Source of the DNA: Sciurus carolinensis
Lineage: Eukaryota; Chordata; Mammalia; Rodentia; Sciuridae
Length of the DNA stretch: 64,000 bases
Direction: 5' to 3'
Assembly: GCF_902686445.1 (NCBI RefSeq)
Contig: NW_025920105.1
Coordinates: 1,439,120-1,503,119 of the forward strand
Under the pieces are notes generated by a model that searched no databases, was not told where the DNA came from, and saw only the letters and a list, made by a program, of their open reading frames with translations. Shown piece after piece: positions 46,040-59,853 of the stretch. Every line of letters starts with the position of its first letter. Position 1 is the first letter of the stretch. Position numbers and translations under genes: made by a program.

Positions 46040-47504
46040 TAGAATTAAAGAACAAAGAAACAGCATACAAAAATATCTAGAAAAATATCTTAAGATCAGA
46101 TTCCCTCATTGCATGTTAACTGGTTATGAGTAGTTTATGCTGGCTTAGGTTTCACATATGTATTACAATAGGTAGAGGATAAATCAATGACATAAAAAGT
46201 AATAGGATAAAATTAGGTACTCAAACTGATTGTTTGGCAATAAAATAACCTAACTTAGTCTTAGCTGAGCTTGTTTAGGTACTAGAGTAGACTTTTAAGG
46301 TTAAATCAAAACAATACTATGAGTTAAAGATTAAGTGCATGCTTTGCTTAGCAATTTGGTAAATTTAACTTAAAATAAAATAGAGTCATTATGCTAACAA
46401 TAGATCTGACACCAAAGGCTAAATAAAGGTCAGCAGGAGAAAAACAGGAAAATATATTTCACTGTAATAGGCTTATGTGAACAATTTCAAGTAAATTTAG
46501 GAAATTGAACTTAATGTACCCAGCAGGTGTTAGACACCTGCTGGAAAGTATGGTCAATGACAAATTTTGAGGTAATTTCTCTATATCTTGTATCTTTTTA
46601 AATTCTGCTCTACTTAATACTGTAAAATAAGAGCTAAAATAAATCTGAGCTGCACTTGCTTCAAGTTGCTCCAGGGATTGGTGATGTTTCTCTGCACTGA
46701 CTCCCAGCACCACCTGTCACCTGCACAGCTTCTCTCACCTTCTGGGATGGATGAGACATTTGCCTTCTCAGGACAAGGTGTCGTGGAACAGAGCATGCAC
46801 AGAGTGAACACGGAGGGCTCTAGTCTGTGCTGATTGACCAAACTTCCTGTCATCCATTGGCCCCCTGCTGGACTCGGTACTTTTGGTTGGCCACCATTAT
46901 TGTTGAAATACCATGCCCCCACCACACAATGGTGCCATTTTCTCAGTGCAAGTTTTGGATAGGGTGGACAGAATTGGGCCAGGAGATTGATAGCAAAGGG
47001 TTCCTGGGTCTGAGGTCAGAAAGATCAATGCCACTATCAGGTCATGCAGGCAGAACTCCCAAACATTCACAGCCTAGGACAACAAGTGGGCAATCATAGT
47101 GGGAATTCTGGGGTCTGTAGGGTGGATTTTGACCTTTCCCTGGAACACCCATCTTACCCAGCAGTCTTAGGCTGGAGGGCCAGAGAAGGCTCCTAGGAGC
47201 AGGTCATGTTCCATTTCTTGCCTCTCTCTCTACCAGAATTCACTGGCATTTTCTTCTTTTATATTTAATTTTGTTAGTCAAGTTGTTTTGATTTTTTTAT
47301 AATTCATTAATAATCTAATACAACTTTAAAGATAAAGAACTCACTACTACTTTGTAAGTTGTTTTCTGTATTATAATTTTTTCCCATAATTTGCTTAATG
47401 GTATAATGTGTGACCCATTGCTATTCATAGTGACATGCTTTGATTTCTCTCACACTTCCCTTCATATATTTTATTCCCACTTCCCTTTATATGTTCTATA
47501 GGTT
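46040..47504. other. intergenic; GC-richer block at 46640-47230
   Basis: 46640-47230 is clearly richer in G+C than its flanks and contains a CTCF-like motif; it may be a decayed LTR but I cannot find terminal repeats. No gene supported. Confidence 0.45.
46859..46873 (-). promoter_or_regulatory. CTCF-like motif
   Basis: Plus strand GGCCCCCTGCTGGAC; reverse complement GTCCAGCAGGGGGCC fits the CTCF core very well. Motif match only. Confidence 0.55.
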
Positions 47505-47620
47505 TTTAATTTTTCAAAGGATCTCACTAAATTGCTAAGACTGGCTTTGAACTAATGGTCTTCCTTACACAATATCCCCCATGTTGTTAGGATTATAGAT
47601 TTGCACACCATTTCTGCCTC
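47505..47620 (-). repeat. B1-like SINE part
   Basis: GGATCTCACTAAATTGCTAAG, GACTGGCTTTGAACTAATGG and GTTAGGATTATAGATTTGCAC. Confidence 0.68.
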
Positions 47621-47828
47621 TCAGAAAATTTTTTGTGAGGAAGTCTTCACATACAGAATTTCTGCTCATTTACATTAACAAGTTTTCTCTGAATTTAGTT
47701 CACCAAATTTTCTTGGAATTGTTATTTAGCATTCTTTGGGTAATTCATAACTCTCATTTATCTAATGTTTGATTACTAATATTTTTGTTTGTTACTTTAA
47801 TTAAGACCTGATTTTCCTTTATGCCATG

Positions 47829-47975
47829 TACAGACAGAGAAACAACATGTATCCCATTTGTTTACAATAAAAAAAAGTCAAAAAAAAAATCAGCTTCAGC
47901 AAGTTAGCAAGGCCCTGTGCAACTTAGCAAGACCTTGTCTCAAAATAAAAAATATAAAAAGGAAAAAAAAAAAAG
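47829..47975 (+). repeat. L1 3' tail followed by SINE fragment
   Basis: 47838-47880 matches the last bases of the L1 at 37590 (GAGAAACAACATGTATCCCA, then an A-rich tail). It is followed by GCAAGTTAGCAAGGCCCTGT and GCAACTTAGCAAGACCTTGTC with A-rich sequence, the 3' half of a B1-like SINE. This may be an L1-templated chimera or two adjacent insertions. Confidence 0.7.
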
Positions 47976-48104
47976 ACCTTATTTTATTTATTTTTATGTT
48001 CTGTACTATTTTTAATTGACTTGTCTGTAAAAAAAGTCAACAGTAGATTATAAAATCATTTGAGAAAACACTATGGAAGATTTTAAATAAATAAAAAAGT
48101 AGTC

Positions 48105-48298
48105 AAGTACAGTTTAAAGCTACATGCTTGAAATCTCAGGTAATTGGGAGGCATGCAAAAGAATTTCAAGTTTGAGGCAAGTCACAAAAATTTAGAAGCA
48201 ATATGTCTCAAATAATTTTAAAATGACTTGTGTTGTAGTTCAGTGGTATAGCACTGTTGGGTTTAATCCCAAGCACCATATATTAAAAAAAAAAAAAA
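48105..48298 (+). repeat. composite B1/ID-like SINE
   Basis: GAAATCTCAGGTAATTGGGAG, GTTGTAGTTCAGTGGTATAGC, AATCCCAAGCACCAT, then poly-A. Confidence 0.78.
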
Positions 48299-48350
48299 AG
48301 TAGAATGACCTCATCATGATGCAGTAATGCCAGTATAAAATATGCATCCA

Positions 48351-48457
48351 GGGCTGGGGAGATAGCTCAGTTGGTAGAGTGCTTGCCTCACAAGTACAAG
48401 GCCCTGGGTTCGATCCCCAACACCGCAGATGGAAAAAGAAAAAAAAAAAGAAATAGC
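48351..48457 (+). repeat. ID SINE, young, with target duplication
   Basis: GGGCTGGGGAGATAGCTCAG, TTGGTAGAGTGCTTGCCTCA, then GGGTTCGATCCCC: A and B boxes of a tRNA-derived RNA polymerase III promoter, followed by an A-rich tail. Flanked by the perfect 14-bp duplication AAAATATGCATCCA (48337-48350 and 48458-48471). Confidence 0.97.
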
Positions 48458-48559
48458 AAAATATGCATCCATAGGATATTAAATCAGCATGTTGAAGATA
48501 TAACCTCAATATTGTGTTCAGTGCAAGCATGGATCTCAATATTCAAGCTTTAGAATAAA

Positions 48560-50164
<1,605 letters not shown>

Positions 50165-50248
50165 ATTGGTATAATTTTCTGTGCTATGCATAGAAAATAT
50201 ATTTATCCCAGTCTACCAAGTATTATTTTTAATTTTCATTCATTTCAG

Positions 50249-50640
50249 CAATGACTTCTCATAATACTGAAGAAATTTCACCAGATCAGGACAGAAGACA
50301 CATATTTCAAAAAGTAATTAATGGAAAACATAGAAATTGTGACCCTGACTCTTTACAACACAGGACAATATGGAAAAGTTAAGTGAGAGTGAATATCACA
50401 AATCATATTATCAAAAATCAAGTCTTATTCACCAGCAGAGAATTTATACTGGAGAAAAACCCTGCAAAAGTATAGCATATGATGAAAGTTTTAATAAAAA
50501 AATCACACCTTATTTGCCATCAGAGAATTCATACTTGAAAGAAGCCATACCAATGTAAAGAATGTGGTAAAGCATTCAATGCAAACTCACACCTTATTCA
50601 CCATCAAAGAATTTATACTTAAGAGAAACCTTATTGTTTT
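50249..50640 (+). pseudogene. C2H2 zinc-finger exon remnant
   Basis: Begins after an acceptor-like TTTTCATTCATTTCAG. A leader of about 150 bp is followed by decayed fingers. First finger end: SLIHQQRIYTGEKPCK (the TGEKP linker is intact). Second finger: frame lost, Cys replaced (YDESFNKK). Third finger: in another frame YQCKECGKAFN, then HLIHHQRIYT, then a stop in the linker. So at least two stops and a frameshift. Functional members bind DNA through such finger arrays and silence transposons with KRAB. It pairs with the KRAB-A remnant at 41271 on the same strand. Confidence 0.88.
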
Positions 50641-50644
50641 TTGA

Positions 50645-53584
50645 ATTACCAAATTTCATACCTGTGAAATCATTTCTCATGAAGGCTCATGCTTTGCTAT
50701 AATCAGAGTGATCAAAGCCTAGATAGGTCTAATGACTGGATTATTTGCTTCAAAGATGGTCCTTAGTATCCAGCAGTCTTTATTCAGTCTGTAAGTCTCA
50801 CCTCTGTACTATTCTCTAAAGATCAATAAAAAGGTATCACTCTTTAGGGCTTGTGGTCTAGTGAAGTGGGCTATAGCTGCCTCACAGCAGTTCATCTTGT
50901 GTACTCTTGTATTAAAAAAATTTTTTTGAGGTGTTATCTACCTACCATGAAATTCATTTGTGAAGAGTCAGTTCCAGTTCTAAGGCATTAACACATCTGA
51001 AGTTTGTACACCTACACCACTGTCAATAAGAATTTTCCTTTACTCTGAAAGAAAACCATGTACACATTTCTGGTCATTCCCATTTTTAACTCTTCTCTAG
51101 CTCCAGAAATCATGAAGCTTTGTCTTAATTATTTGTCCATTAACTCTTAATACAGAAGTAATATACAGTGCATGGCATTTTGACAACATTCATTATCTTA
51201 AGTCAGCTCTCTTTTTCTTTCCTCTTGTCTTTTGCTGAGCATAATTATACTTCACTGAGTGATTTTATTGGTGATTTTTCTGGCCTGGGTCTTTGTAGTG
51301 ATAAAAGAACACTCTTTCCTTCAACAGACATTTGTCAGATGCCTCCTTTTTGCCACATTCTACTGGTTTCTATTCTCAGGACAGGATCAGAGAAGCCCTG
51401 TCCAAGGAGAAAACATTTAAACCAAAATTTGAAAGAGGACCCAGTAACAAAAAGAGATGGGGCTAAATATTGGGGACAGCATTTGGAGCTAAGGTCAACA
51501 GAAATCTGGTGAGTTCCAAGGTCTGAAAGAAAAGCCAGAGCAGCTGCACTGCTAATAGAAGGGTGGTACATGTGAGATGAGCAGAGTCATAGTCACCTGG
51601 GGCATTTTTATGGGAAACATGTTTGGATTTTTCCAGGTGCAGTGCTATGATCTAATTTGGTTTAAGAAGACCTGGCTGCTCTTTGAGTAATGGAAAGCAA
51701 GGGTCAAATTGGAACAGAATACTTGGTAAGCTTCTGCACATGTCCTGTCCATTGGCACTGGAAGCCTTGGTTAAGACAGGGTAGAAGAAATGAAGTAGGG
51801 TGGACAAATAAAAAAAGGCAGGAGGAGAAGGTCAGGTCTTGAAGATGGGTTGAGTTTAAAGTGGCATCAGGGCCTGATTTGAGCTTTTTGGTAAACATTA
51901 TGTATAGTTAAGAAAGCAGGATTCAAATGTCTTTGAAACATATGAAAACCCTAGGCAGAAAGATTGGACATTTGCATACACACAGGTCTGGAGCTCACAG
52001 GAATCCTGGAACTGGATAAGCAGAAGTGGGATTCATCATTGTGAAGGAAGTACTTGAAGTCATGTTAGTGGACAAGCTCTTCCAGGGGGAGATTCTAGTG
52101 AGAAGAGATGCAAGCTCCAATAATTTACAATATTTACAGAAAAACAGATATAAGATGCCACAAGAGTGCAACTGGGGAGAAGGCATCAGGGGAGCCTGGT
52201 GGCATGCAGTGACCAGGAAGCAGACTTTTTAGCCAATTCCAGCTTTGTTGAGGAGACATGAGTCAATAGGAAGTGAATTCAGTATAAAAGAAATGAATAA
52301 GAGATCAGCAAAGCAGAGGCAGAGTTTGGGAGGCATGAGGAAGAAAAGTGAGAAGAGAGCAGGGGCCTGGGAAGCCTATCTTTAGAGCATTCATCATCTT
52401 TAGGTAAAACCTGAACATAACAAGCTCAGCTCCACAGCTTGGTTGCGAAGAGGTCTGGCTTTACCCTCAATAAAGTTATAAATTGGAAAGTTTCCTGGGG
52501 AAAAATGTGTTGTGGACAGATTAGAAAGATTAGGATCAGACAACCAATGAAGCACTAGTTTATGCTTCACCCAAAATGATTTTTCCTCATGTTTTAATGC
52601 TTGGTTTTAGTGCTTGCTGATGGTTTTGCACTCTTTTACCTTGGAAGGTTGTAAATGAGGAGGCATCCTTAGAACTTTCTTAGCTTTTGAGAGCATGGAT
52701 CTTTCCTTCTTCCATCTCGACTTGCCCATTATTAGAACAGGTAAATTATTATATCTGAGAGATAATTTATGTCCTCTGGTGATATGTGCAATGTGTATAT
52801 TTTTATAGTTGAGGTTCATAACTTATTGCATGAATCAATTTTGAGAATGGCCTATGTTGAGTTATTTTTGTATTTAGGAAATCACCTTTATGAAGACTGT
52901 GCTCATGGTCCTTTTAACATCTATCTTTCATTCTATAAAATCACTGAGAAACAATTATTGCCTAATTAAGTGATTTAAATTATTATTTTTCTGTGCTTTG
53001 TAGAATTGGGCATTCTATCTGAAAATCTATCATGCCAAATTTTTTTAATAACTAAGTCACTCTCAATACTTTTATTATCTTTTTCTTAATTTTAAAATGG
53101 ACAAATAAAGAGAAATCATAATCTGGTTTGAAGCTGCTGTATATGGGTTAAACTTACTGAGTTAATTTTCAGTTAAATTTAAGAATTTTATGTGTATAAA
53201 TAAATGAGAAATAATACTCATGTTAATTTGAAGAGAAAGGAAGCATTGGCAACCTGCCTTTGCCTTCTCTCTGATTCTTTCTTGTGAGTGAACTGTCTAG
53301 TTATTTAGTGCTTGATCTTCATCCATTACACTTTTTATGAATTTGAATAAATTGTAAATGCTCCAAGTACAATTTAGTTCTTTCTTTGATATTTTGAAGA
53401 AATAAATAATTGTGGAAGTCATAAAATTTTTAAAGTGTCTAGTGATTAAATTTAACAAAAATACTATTTCTGAATTGTTCATGGAAAATGTCACTGATTT
53501 AGCACAATTTTGTTATATCACTATTCTTCTTAACATCTTTAGAATTTTATAACTAGTAAATATTGGAAATAGGTAATGATCAGA
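50645..53584. other. intergenic with an ancient repeat
   Basis: 51300-52380 follows, in diverged form, the order of an old mammal-wide repeat (GTGCTATGATCTAATTTGG, CTGGCTGCTCTTTGAGTAATG, GGTCTGGAGCTCACAGGAATC). No gene supported elsewhere. Confidence 0.45.
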
Positions 53585-53715
53585 AAAGTAGCTAAGAATG
53601 TGAACTTGGAAATCAGACTGCGTGGGTTCAAACCCTGGCTCTCACACTTCACAGCATGTTACCTTGGGCACACTACTCAGTCTCTCAGAAGGAAGTCTTC
53701 CATTTCTCTGAGGAC
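53585..53715 (+). repeat. MIR SINE
   Basis: TTGGAAATCAGACTGCGTGG, GTTCAAACCCTGGCTCTCAC and TACCTTGGGCACACTACTCAG are the MIR core in plus orientation. Confidence 0.85.
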
Positions 53716-53719
53716 ATAA

Positions 53720-54296
53720 ACCATACCTTTGTCCAGTGTCTCCATACTGTATATACTACCTGTGTGTTATCAGATTGTTGGAGCATCACATGTTTGTGAT
53801 CAAATAAGCCTATTTTACTTAATAATGGTCCCAAACATATGGAATAGTGATGCAAAGGAGGCACCAGGGCATAAAACATGAAGGATGGATTAACTTCAGT
53901 GCTCTGTGGCAACACTGCAGCTACCTAGGAAAAAATCACTGTCAGGGGATTTGGTAGTATTCATGCTTTCAGAAATCCTTTGAAGGTCTTGGAACATATT
54001 TCCTGGGAATCAGGGGGAGGGGCTTCTATATTATTACGTTTTTGAGTGTTTCCAACAAAGGTAGGGACAATGGTGGAATTATTCTGTTGTTAATTCAAGC
54101 TACATTAAGCAAAATTACATTTTATGTATTTGAATACCCTCATGCCATCTGGAGGTGTAAAAATTATTGCCTTAATCCTTTTGTGAACAAGAGTTCAACT
54201 TCTTAATAACAGTATGTTGAAAGAAACTGAAGAATTAGTACTGAAATGAATTCTGTGAGATGAGTTGTAATTTTTACAGGTTTTAAAGGTATTATC
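53720..54296. other. intergenic, nothing recognised
   Basis: No gene or named repeat seen. Confidence 0.5.
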
Positions 54297-54372
54297 TGAG
54301 TCAGGCATGGTGCCATATACCTGAAATCCCAGTGGCTCAGGAGGAGGATCACACATTCATATAAAATTCCTG
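54297..54372 (+). repeat. B1-like SINE fragment
   Basis: TCAGGCATGGTGCCATATAC, AATCCCAGTGGCTCAGGAGG: the first half of a 7SL-derived unit. Confidence 0.75.
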
Positions 54373-54810
54373 GTATGTTTCTTGCTATGGAACTGTGAGT
54401 GACAAGCACACCTTCTCCTTGCTTCCTTTCTTTGCCTTACACAGTAACCTTGAAAGTAAAATCTATTTTTGTGAACAAGTCTCTGAGATGTTGTTTGTCC
54501 ATTTCAAGGCCCTGTTTTAGGAGACAGAGAAAGTACTGGTGCTCTAGACCATCTTCTGAGAAAGAATGGTGGTGATGATGGCTGCTGAAGGAAGTGTCCC
54601 ACCCTTACAGTCTGGGTCAGAGAAGGAGGTACACAGCAGCAACAACAAATGTTTTGCCCTCTGTATCCTCCACATGTGTCTCATGCTAACATATTATAGC
54701 TATGTAATCTACCTGTGTGTGTGACTGCATAGATGCACATGTATACATCAGAAAACTACTACACACATTTGATTTTACTTTTGACTTTGATAGTTACATG
54801 TGATAGTTTT

Positions 54811-54905
54811 TTTTTTTTTTTTTTTTTTGGCGGGGCTGGGGATCAAACCCAGGGCCTTGTGCAAGCAAGGCAAGCACTCTACCGACTGAGCTATCTCCCC
54901 AGCCC
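54811..54905 (-). repeat. ID SINE with target duplication
   Basis: Poly-T, GGGGCTGGGGATCAAACCCA, GGCCTTGTGCAAGCAAGGCA, CCGACTGAGCTATCTCCCCA. Flanked by TGATAGTTTT (54801-54810 and 54906-54915). Little diverged. Confidence 0.93.
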
Positions 54906-55364
54906 TGATAGTTTTAATTTGATAATTAAATAAATAGATTATGTAATTCCCATAATTTGAAACCTATTAGAAGAGCAAAATTCTTTGACTCTAGTCTGTG
55001 TCTCAAGTAAAATAATACTGATTTTTATTGTATGATTTGTAATGAAAATAAATTATATCACACGTTTTTGTCTCTAAGTGGGGTAGTTTCGGGTGGAGAA
55101 TAAAGTTGAAATTTGCATCATACATACCTTTCCTCCTTTTAACATTTTTGACTAAAGAAAAAGTTTAAAAAATAAGATTTATGATTGGGGCCTATCTCCT
55201 TGGTCTCATGGTTTTGACAAGCCAGTGAGGATTCAGGACTAAAAATCAACTACTTATCTTGCATTTTGGCTTTAGACCTAATAGCCAGTTCATGATATTT
55301 TTCCTTCCTACAATGAAAGTCAATAAGTAAACAAGTAGGCTTAGAATCAAGATATATATATATT

Positions 55365-56487
55365 TTTGCCAGGAATGCTGTCATACAGCTTGAATCCCAG
55401 CAACTTGTAAAGCTGAGGTAGGTGGACTGCAAGTTCAAAACCAACCTCAGCAACTTAGCAAGAACCTGTCATTAAATAAAATACAAAAAAGTGATGAAGA
55501 CATGTCTCAGTGGTTAAGTGCCCTGGTTTGCTGGGGCGTCTGGAATTCCATCCAGTGCTTGACAAAGATCCTCTGGAGGATGATTGCAAAGGCTCATCCT
55601 AAAGGGAATTGCCAGATGTTTTGCTCTGGAGCATGGTGTTTTTTCTGCTGTGTTTTTCTGATAATATATTACTCATTTCAGTCTGAAAGGATTGCTTAAG
55701 GGGATGAGGGGAATACAACAAAAATTCCAGAAAATATTACCTACAATCTGAAAGACAATGGGTCTTTACCACTAACAAAGTCAAAAATAATTTTGCAACC
55801 ATGCAATGAGTCCCTGAAAGTCTCTGGAGAAAATAGATATAGACCTGTCTTTGTCTCCAACAGGCTGGTTGAATTCTAACGATGGTTTTGTTTATGAGTG
55901 GTGGTGAGGTAAGAGAATAAGGTTTCACAACATTCCTTCCTTCCTACAAAGAATAGGTCACCCCTCTAATAAACGTTGGTACACAATAACCATTGGGACC
56001 GCTGCCCTCCTGTAGCCCTTAACTCAGCAATTTAGATATTAACCAGATGGACCTAGTAGAGATGGTCACATGAGATTACTTGTCTATTGCTTTAACCATG
56101 AGAATAATAAGAATAGTCTTAGGTCACATAGAGTTTAGATATTAAGGAAATAAACATTGTATTAGCTCATTGACATAGTTAGATATTCTTAAAACAATTG
56201 TGATTAGGTAAGGATAATCTGTAAGGTTGCTGTTTTCTGTCTATACTTTGGAAACTTCTTTAATATTAACCCCAAAATGCCATTATAGCCTGAAGAAAAA
56301 TGTATATAAACCCAGCCTTCCCCAGAATAAAGTGGGATTGATTGCACCAGAACTAGAGTCTGTGTCTTTCATTCTCCATCCATCGTCGATGCTGTCTCCC
56401 TGTGCCCCGTTTACCTGTGTGGAACCCATGGACTCCTGCTAGGGCTGGACCCCAGCACTGGTTCAATCCCCATTACAAAAAAAAAAA
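55365..56487 (+). repeat. composite SINE split by an LTR
   Basis: First part 55365-55528 (TGAATCCCAGCAACTTGTAA, CAACTTAGCAAGAACCTGTC, TCTCAGTGGTTAAGTGCCCTG), second part 56458-56487 (CTGGTTCAATCCCCATTAC plus A-tail). It is the counterpart of the SINE at 23640-23862. Confidence 0.88.
55529..56457 (+). repeat. 929-bp solo LTR, class II type
   Basis: Begins TGCTGGGG and ends CCCCAGCA, a perfect 8-bp terminal inverted repeat. The target duplication CTGGTT (55523-55528 and 56458-56463) is 6 bp, as for IAP/betaretroviral elements. Contains TATATAAA (56303-56310) and AATAAA (56326-56331) only about 20 bases apart, so the poly-A signal lies near the U3/R border. No internal retroviral sequence remains, so it arose by recombination between two LTRs. 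Confidence 0.92.
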
Positions 56488-56601
56488 ATGTGTCTTATTT
56501 AAAAGTCCAAAAACCTACACTACACCATACAACTTATGCAAGTTTTCTTATTGTTTTAGAACTTGATTAGTGGCACTTTCTCAAAAAAGCAGAGTTTTTA
56601 T

Positions 56602-56604
<3 letters not shown>

Positions 56605-56646
<42 letters not shown>
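56605..56646. repeat. (GT)n microsatellite
   Basis: About 21 perfect units. In copy A the matching place (23521-23545) has only a short CA run. Confidence 0.95.
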
Positions 56647-56647
<1 letters not shown>

Positions 56648-56735
56648 ATATATATAATTATCAATATATTTTGCTTGCTTTCTGGTATCTAGAATAGAAC
56701 AGACCATGGCCAACATTTTGAGGGAGAAAACCTAC

Positions 56736-56802
56736 CTCTGGAATCTTTCTGCTTAAAGCTCCCTGCTTTCACTCAGGGCAGTGTCTTTCCTCTTTTTTGA
56801 AC
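56736..56802 (-). other. 67-bp exon-like block, copy B
   Basis: On the minus strand: acceptor TTTCTTCTCAG, 67 bases, donor GAG|GTAGGT, as in copy A at 23364-23430. Confidence 0.4.
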
Positions 56803-57065
56803 CTGAGAAGAAATACAGGTAAGGAATTGTATTCCTCACCTAAAATAAAAGCAGGTAATAGACTTGCTTGAATTTATGTGTATGCATAAAATATGCACAT
56901 TTATTACATATAAACAAAACCTTTTAAGTACCTGGTTGTTTATGGGAATCCTTTTCTAGAATCTGGGAAAAGCCTGGTTCAGTTTATAACAAGTAATGAC
57001 ACCAGCCAGAAGTAATCTCAACCCTCCTTTACAAACCAGAAAAAAATACAGATTTTTAGGTCATT

Positions 57066-57253
57066 TTCTAAACATAGTTGAACATGGGTGATAGAGGCAT
57101 GGAACAGACAACTCTTTTATTGGGGACACAGAGTAAAAGCACTCTAACAAACACAATTAGCTGTACCACCTTTAACCACCAGAGAATTCAAATTTGGAAC
57201 TTAGACAAGGAAGATTCAACCTTTTATATTGGGATTGTGGATGGTATTCATGC
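57066..57253 (-). other. exon-like block, copy 3 of 3
   Basis: Counterpart of 20636-20825, with the acceptor TTTTCACTGTAG on the minus strand. A plus frame of 68 codons crosses it (57078-57284), but in copy A the same frame is interrupted by a shift. Confidence 0.35.
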
Positions 57254-58769
57254 CTACAGTGAAAAGGTTAGTATAAATTTTTGAAAAAAAAAACTTCATG
57301 GGAGTGGCATATAATGGTTAAACAATCAGTATCTACACAGTTTTTCCCAGGTGCTTTTTTTTTTTTTGGACAGGCATTATTTTTATTACTATAATATTCA
57401 TTGTCCCAGGTGCTTTGTCAGCTGTGGCCACAGCACATACATGTATTACGAACCTCCATCAGGAGCATGATTAATCTGTGTCCTCTAAAACTATTCCCAT
57501 TTTAGAGATGAGAAAACACAAGTTTCTGGACATTAAATGGCAATTCAGTTGCACAGAGATAACTACCCAGAGGCAAAACTATATGAAATTCCTTTAAAAC
57601 TCCTCAAAGTTTGATTTGCTCCTGATATAGAGGATGTGTTGGAGAAATATTATTTTCTCTCCATTTTGAATAGAGTAACTAGGGAAGACATCTGAGGAGC
57701 AGAACAAATGTATTTTTTTCCATCTTTCATGTTAAGTAACTCCAGAAACTGAGCTATCAACATTGATTCCTTCAAGTAAATGCTAGGAGATTACAGGGTG
57801 CAGAAAAACACATCACAGGCCCAGAGTTTGAATATGACTCAGAAAAAAAAATAAATCTAAAATGCTCATGAGAACTTTTGAAGAAAAAATATGTAATTAT
57901 TTCCAAAAATATATGTCCTTTGGTTGCTATTACAATTAATTATGATGCTTATATCTAGGATTTGTCAAATCTTATCCTATATGACTTTGTGTCCAAAATC
58001 CAGAAAAGAGAATGCATGATTCACTGTCAAAACATTATAAAAAAATCTTTAAGGAAGAGGAGTGGATGTTTTAGTGAATGTGTCATTCAAGAATTTACTT
58101 AACCAATGATTTTTAGTAAATATATTCACTTTTCTGAATCCATAGGAAAGTGAGATTTTCCTTATTTATATTTCCTGCTAGAATTTCCTAAGAGAAGCCC
58201 TAAATTTTATTTGAAATAGCCTCCAAATACAAAACATACAAGATACCTACAATACAAACTCAGGGGTATAAAATGTAAGTTTTTTTTATTAATTAGAAGC
58301 AAAATCTTTTTTTCTTGAAATCCAACTTTACCTGCCATTTTGAATACTTTTTTTATCTTTGAAGACAGAAACCACAAAAAAGAAAAATCACAGGCAAATG
58401 CCTTGAGCTGCCAATTAATACAGGGAATATCTATATCTAAGTGTTCAATAAACATAAATATTTCAAAATCTAAAGAAATATTAGAAATATTTAGAGAAAT
58501 ATAAAATAAAATTTTACCATAGACAAACTGTAGTATTGATGGTGATATAAAGCAAATGAATATTCATAAACTCAGGAGGAGTTTTTTATCATTTGTGGAA
58601 ACTCTTGCTAATGAAGATATATGATGCTCATTGTCACAGAGACTTTAGAAATTACACCATATGTGACCATGATAACATGTAAGAACACAACGGAACTCAT
58701 CCAAACACCAACCATACAAACCCAGTGACATGGTTTAAATGCGTGTGCATCTTGGAAGAGATTAAAAAA

Positions 58770-59549
58770 TAATCTGTAGGAAAAATGGTTACTAGGAGCC
58801 ACTTACATCTTCAGCTTTATTATGTCCAGTTTAAGAAATATACAATACCATGTTTAAGTTTTATACATGTGCAATAGTCATGTTTTATTTCACATGTACA
58901 CATATTTAGAAAGAAAAAAAATGTTTAACCTGTGAGAAAATAAATATTGGGAGCAAACAACACACTCATTTACACATCTCATGTGCAGATGATAAAACTC
59001 ATCATTACAAAGAAGACAATTTTCTCCTAAATTAACCTACAATATATCTCAGTAAAATTTTTATGTACCTATATAAATACATCAGAGTAAATTCTACTTT
59101 TATGTATCTATAAAGCAATAAATTATAAAACTATAAATAAAAGAAAAAGAGGAAATGGTAAGAGGAGAGGGAAAGAGGAACTACTGGGTAATAAAATGGA
59201 GCAGACCCTATTCCATGTTTCTATGATTATGTCAAAATGAACCCAAATATTATGTATAAGTTTAATGCGATTATAAAACATTCACATGTTTTACTTTTAA
59301 TGAAATAAGAAACCAAATTATAAAGTTCTAAAATTCATTCACAGAATTACACATAATTTTAGCCAAGAAATTTTTCAATTATAAGAGGAAAAGCAGTACA
59401 TTCATGCATACTGTGAAACTATACTATTATAATAATCATCAAGAAATCACAATATAAACTAAATACACATTTTGAAAAAATTATAGTTAATTGCAATAGA
59501 AAATTCTACAAAAATCAAACCATAACAAATCCAATCCCACCAACTAACC
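58770..59549. other. AT-rich intergenic, nothing recognised
   Basis: No gene or named repeat seen. Confidence 0.5.
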
Positions 59550-59650
59550 TAGACCCTGTCACAAAATAAAAAATAAAAAGTACTAAGGATATATCTCAGT
59601 AGTAAAGTATCCTGAGGCTCAACTTCTAGCAACACAATAAAAATAAAAGT
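59550..59650 (+). repeat. 3' part of a composite SINE
   Basis: CTAGACCCTGTCACAAAATA, GGATATATCTCAGTAGTAAAG and CTTCTAGCAACACAATAAAA. Confidence 0.65.
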
Positions 59651-59770
59651 AAAGAAGAAAGTAAAATTGAAAATTAACTAGCTTGGGAGGAATTAAGATT
59701 CCTATAGACCACAGCTGCTCTCCTGCAAGAAAAATGGCATGTGGAGATTTGATCATGATAATGGGCTCAC

Positions 59771-59853
59771 CTGTTAATCATTAGCACCAGGAAGATGCTG
59801 GGCCACAGGTACACACCTGCCAGAGAGTATTTGAGGTATGGGTTGAGGATGCC
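59771..59853 (-). other. exon-like block with hydrophobic coding potential
   Basis: On the minus strand an 83-bp block runs from an acceptor (CCTTATCCTTGCAG) to a donor (AACAG|GTGAGC). It is open in the frame reading NPYLKYSLAGVYLWPSIFLV, membrane-segment-like. 221 bp upstream (at 60075) another donor-like GTGAGT follows a short open stretch. The local G+C is higher than average. I do not recognise the family; it could be an exon of an unseen gene or of a pseudogene. Confidence 0.35.

Larger units (their letters stand above)
55215..58760 (-). other. inverted duplication, copy B
   Basis: Reverse-complement partner of 14420-24015. It lacks the provirus, the truncated ID at 19815 and the SINE/L1 cluster at about 21040-23312, so it shows the state of the segment before those insertions. 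Its own additions are a 929-bp solo LTR (55529-56457) and an expanded GT tract (56605-56646). Confidence 0.8.

Noticed and set aside
46640..47230. CpG island or promoter
   Set aside because: Only moderately GC-rich with few CpG; no transcript start or exon recognised.
48362..48424. tRNA gene
   Set aside because: The A and B boxes belong to an ID SINE with poly-A tail and target duplication.
57078..57284. 68-codon plus frame in duplication copy B
   Set aside because: The matching frame in copy A is shifted and stopped; not conserved.
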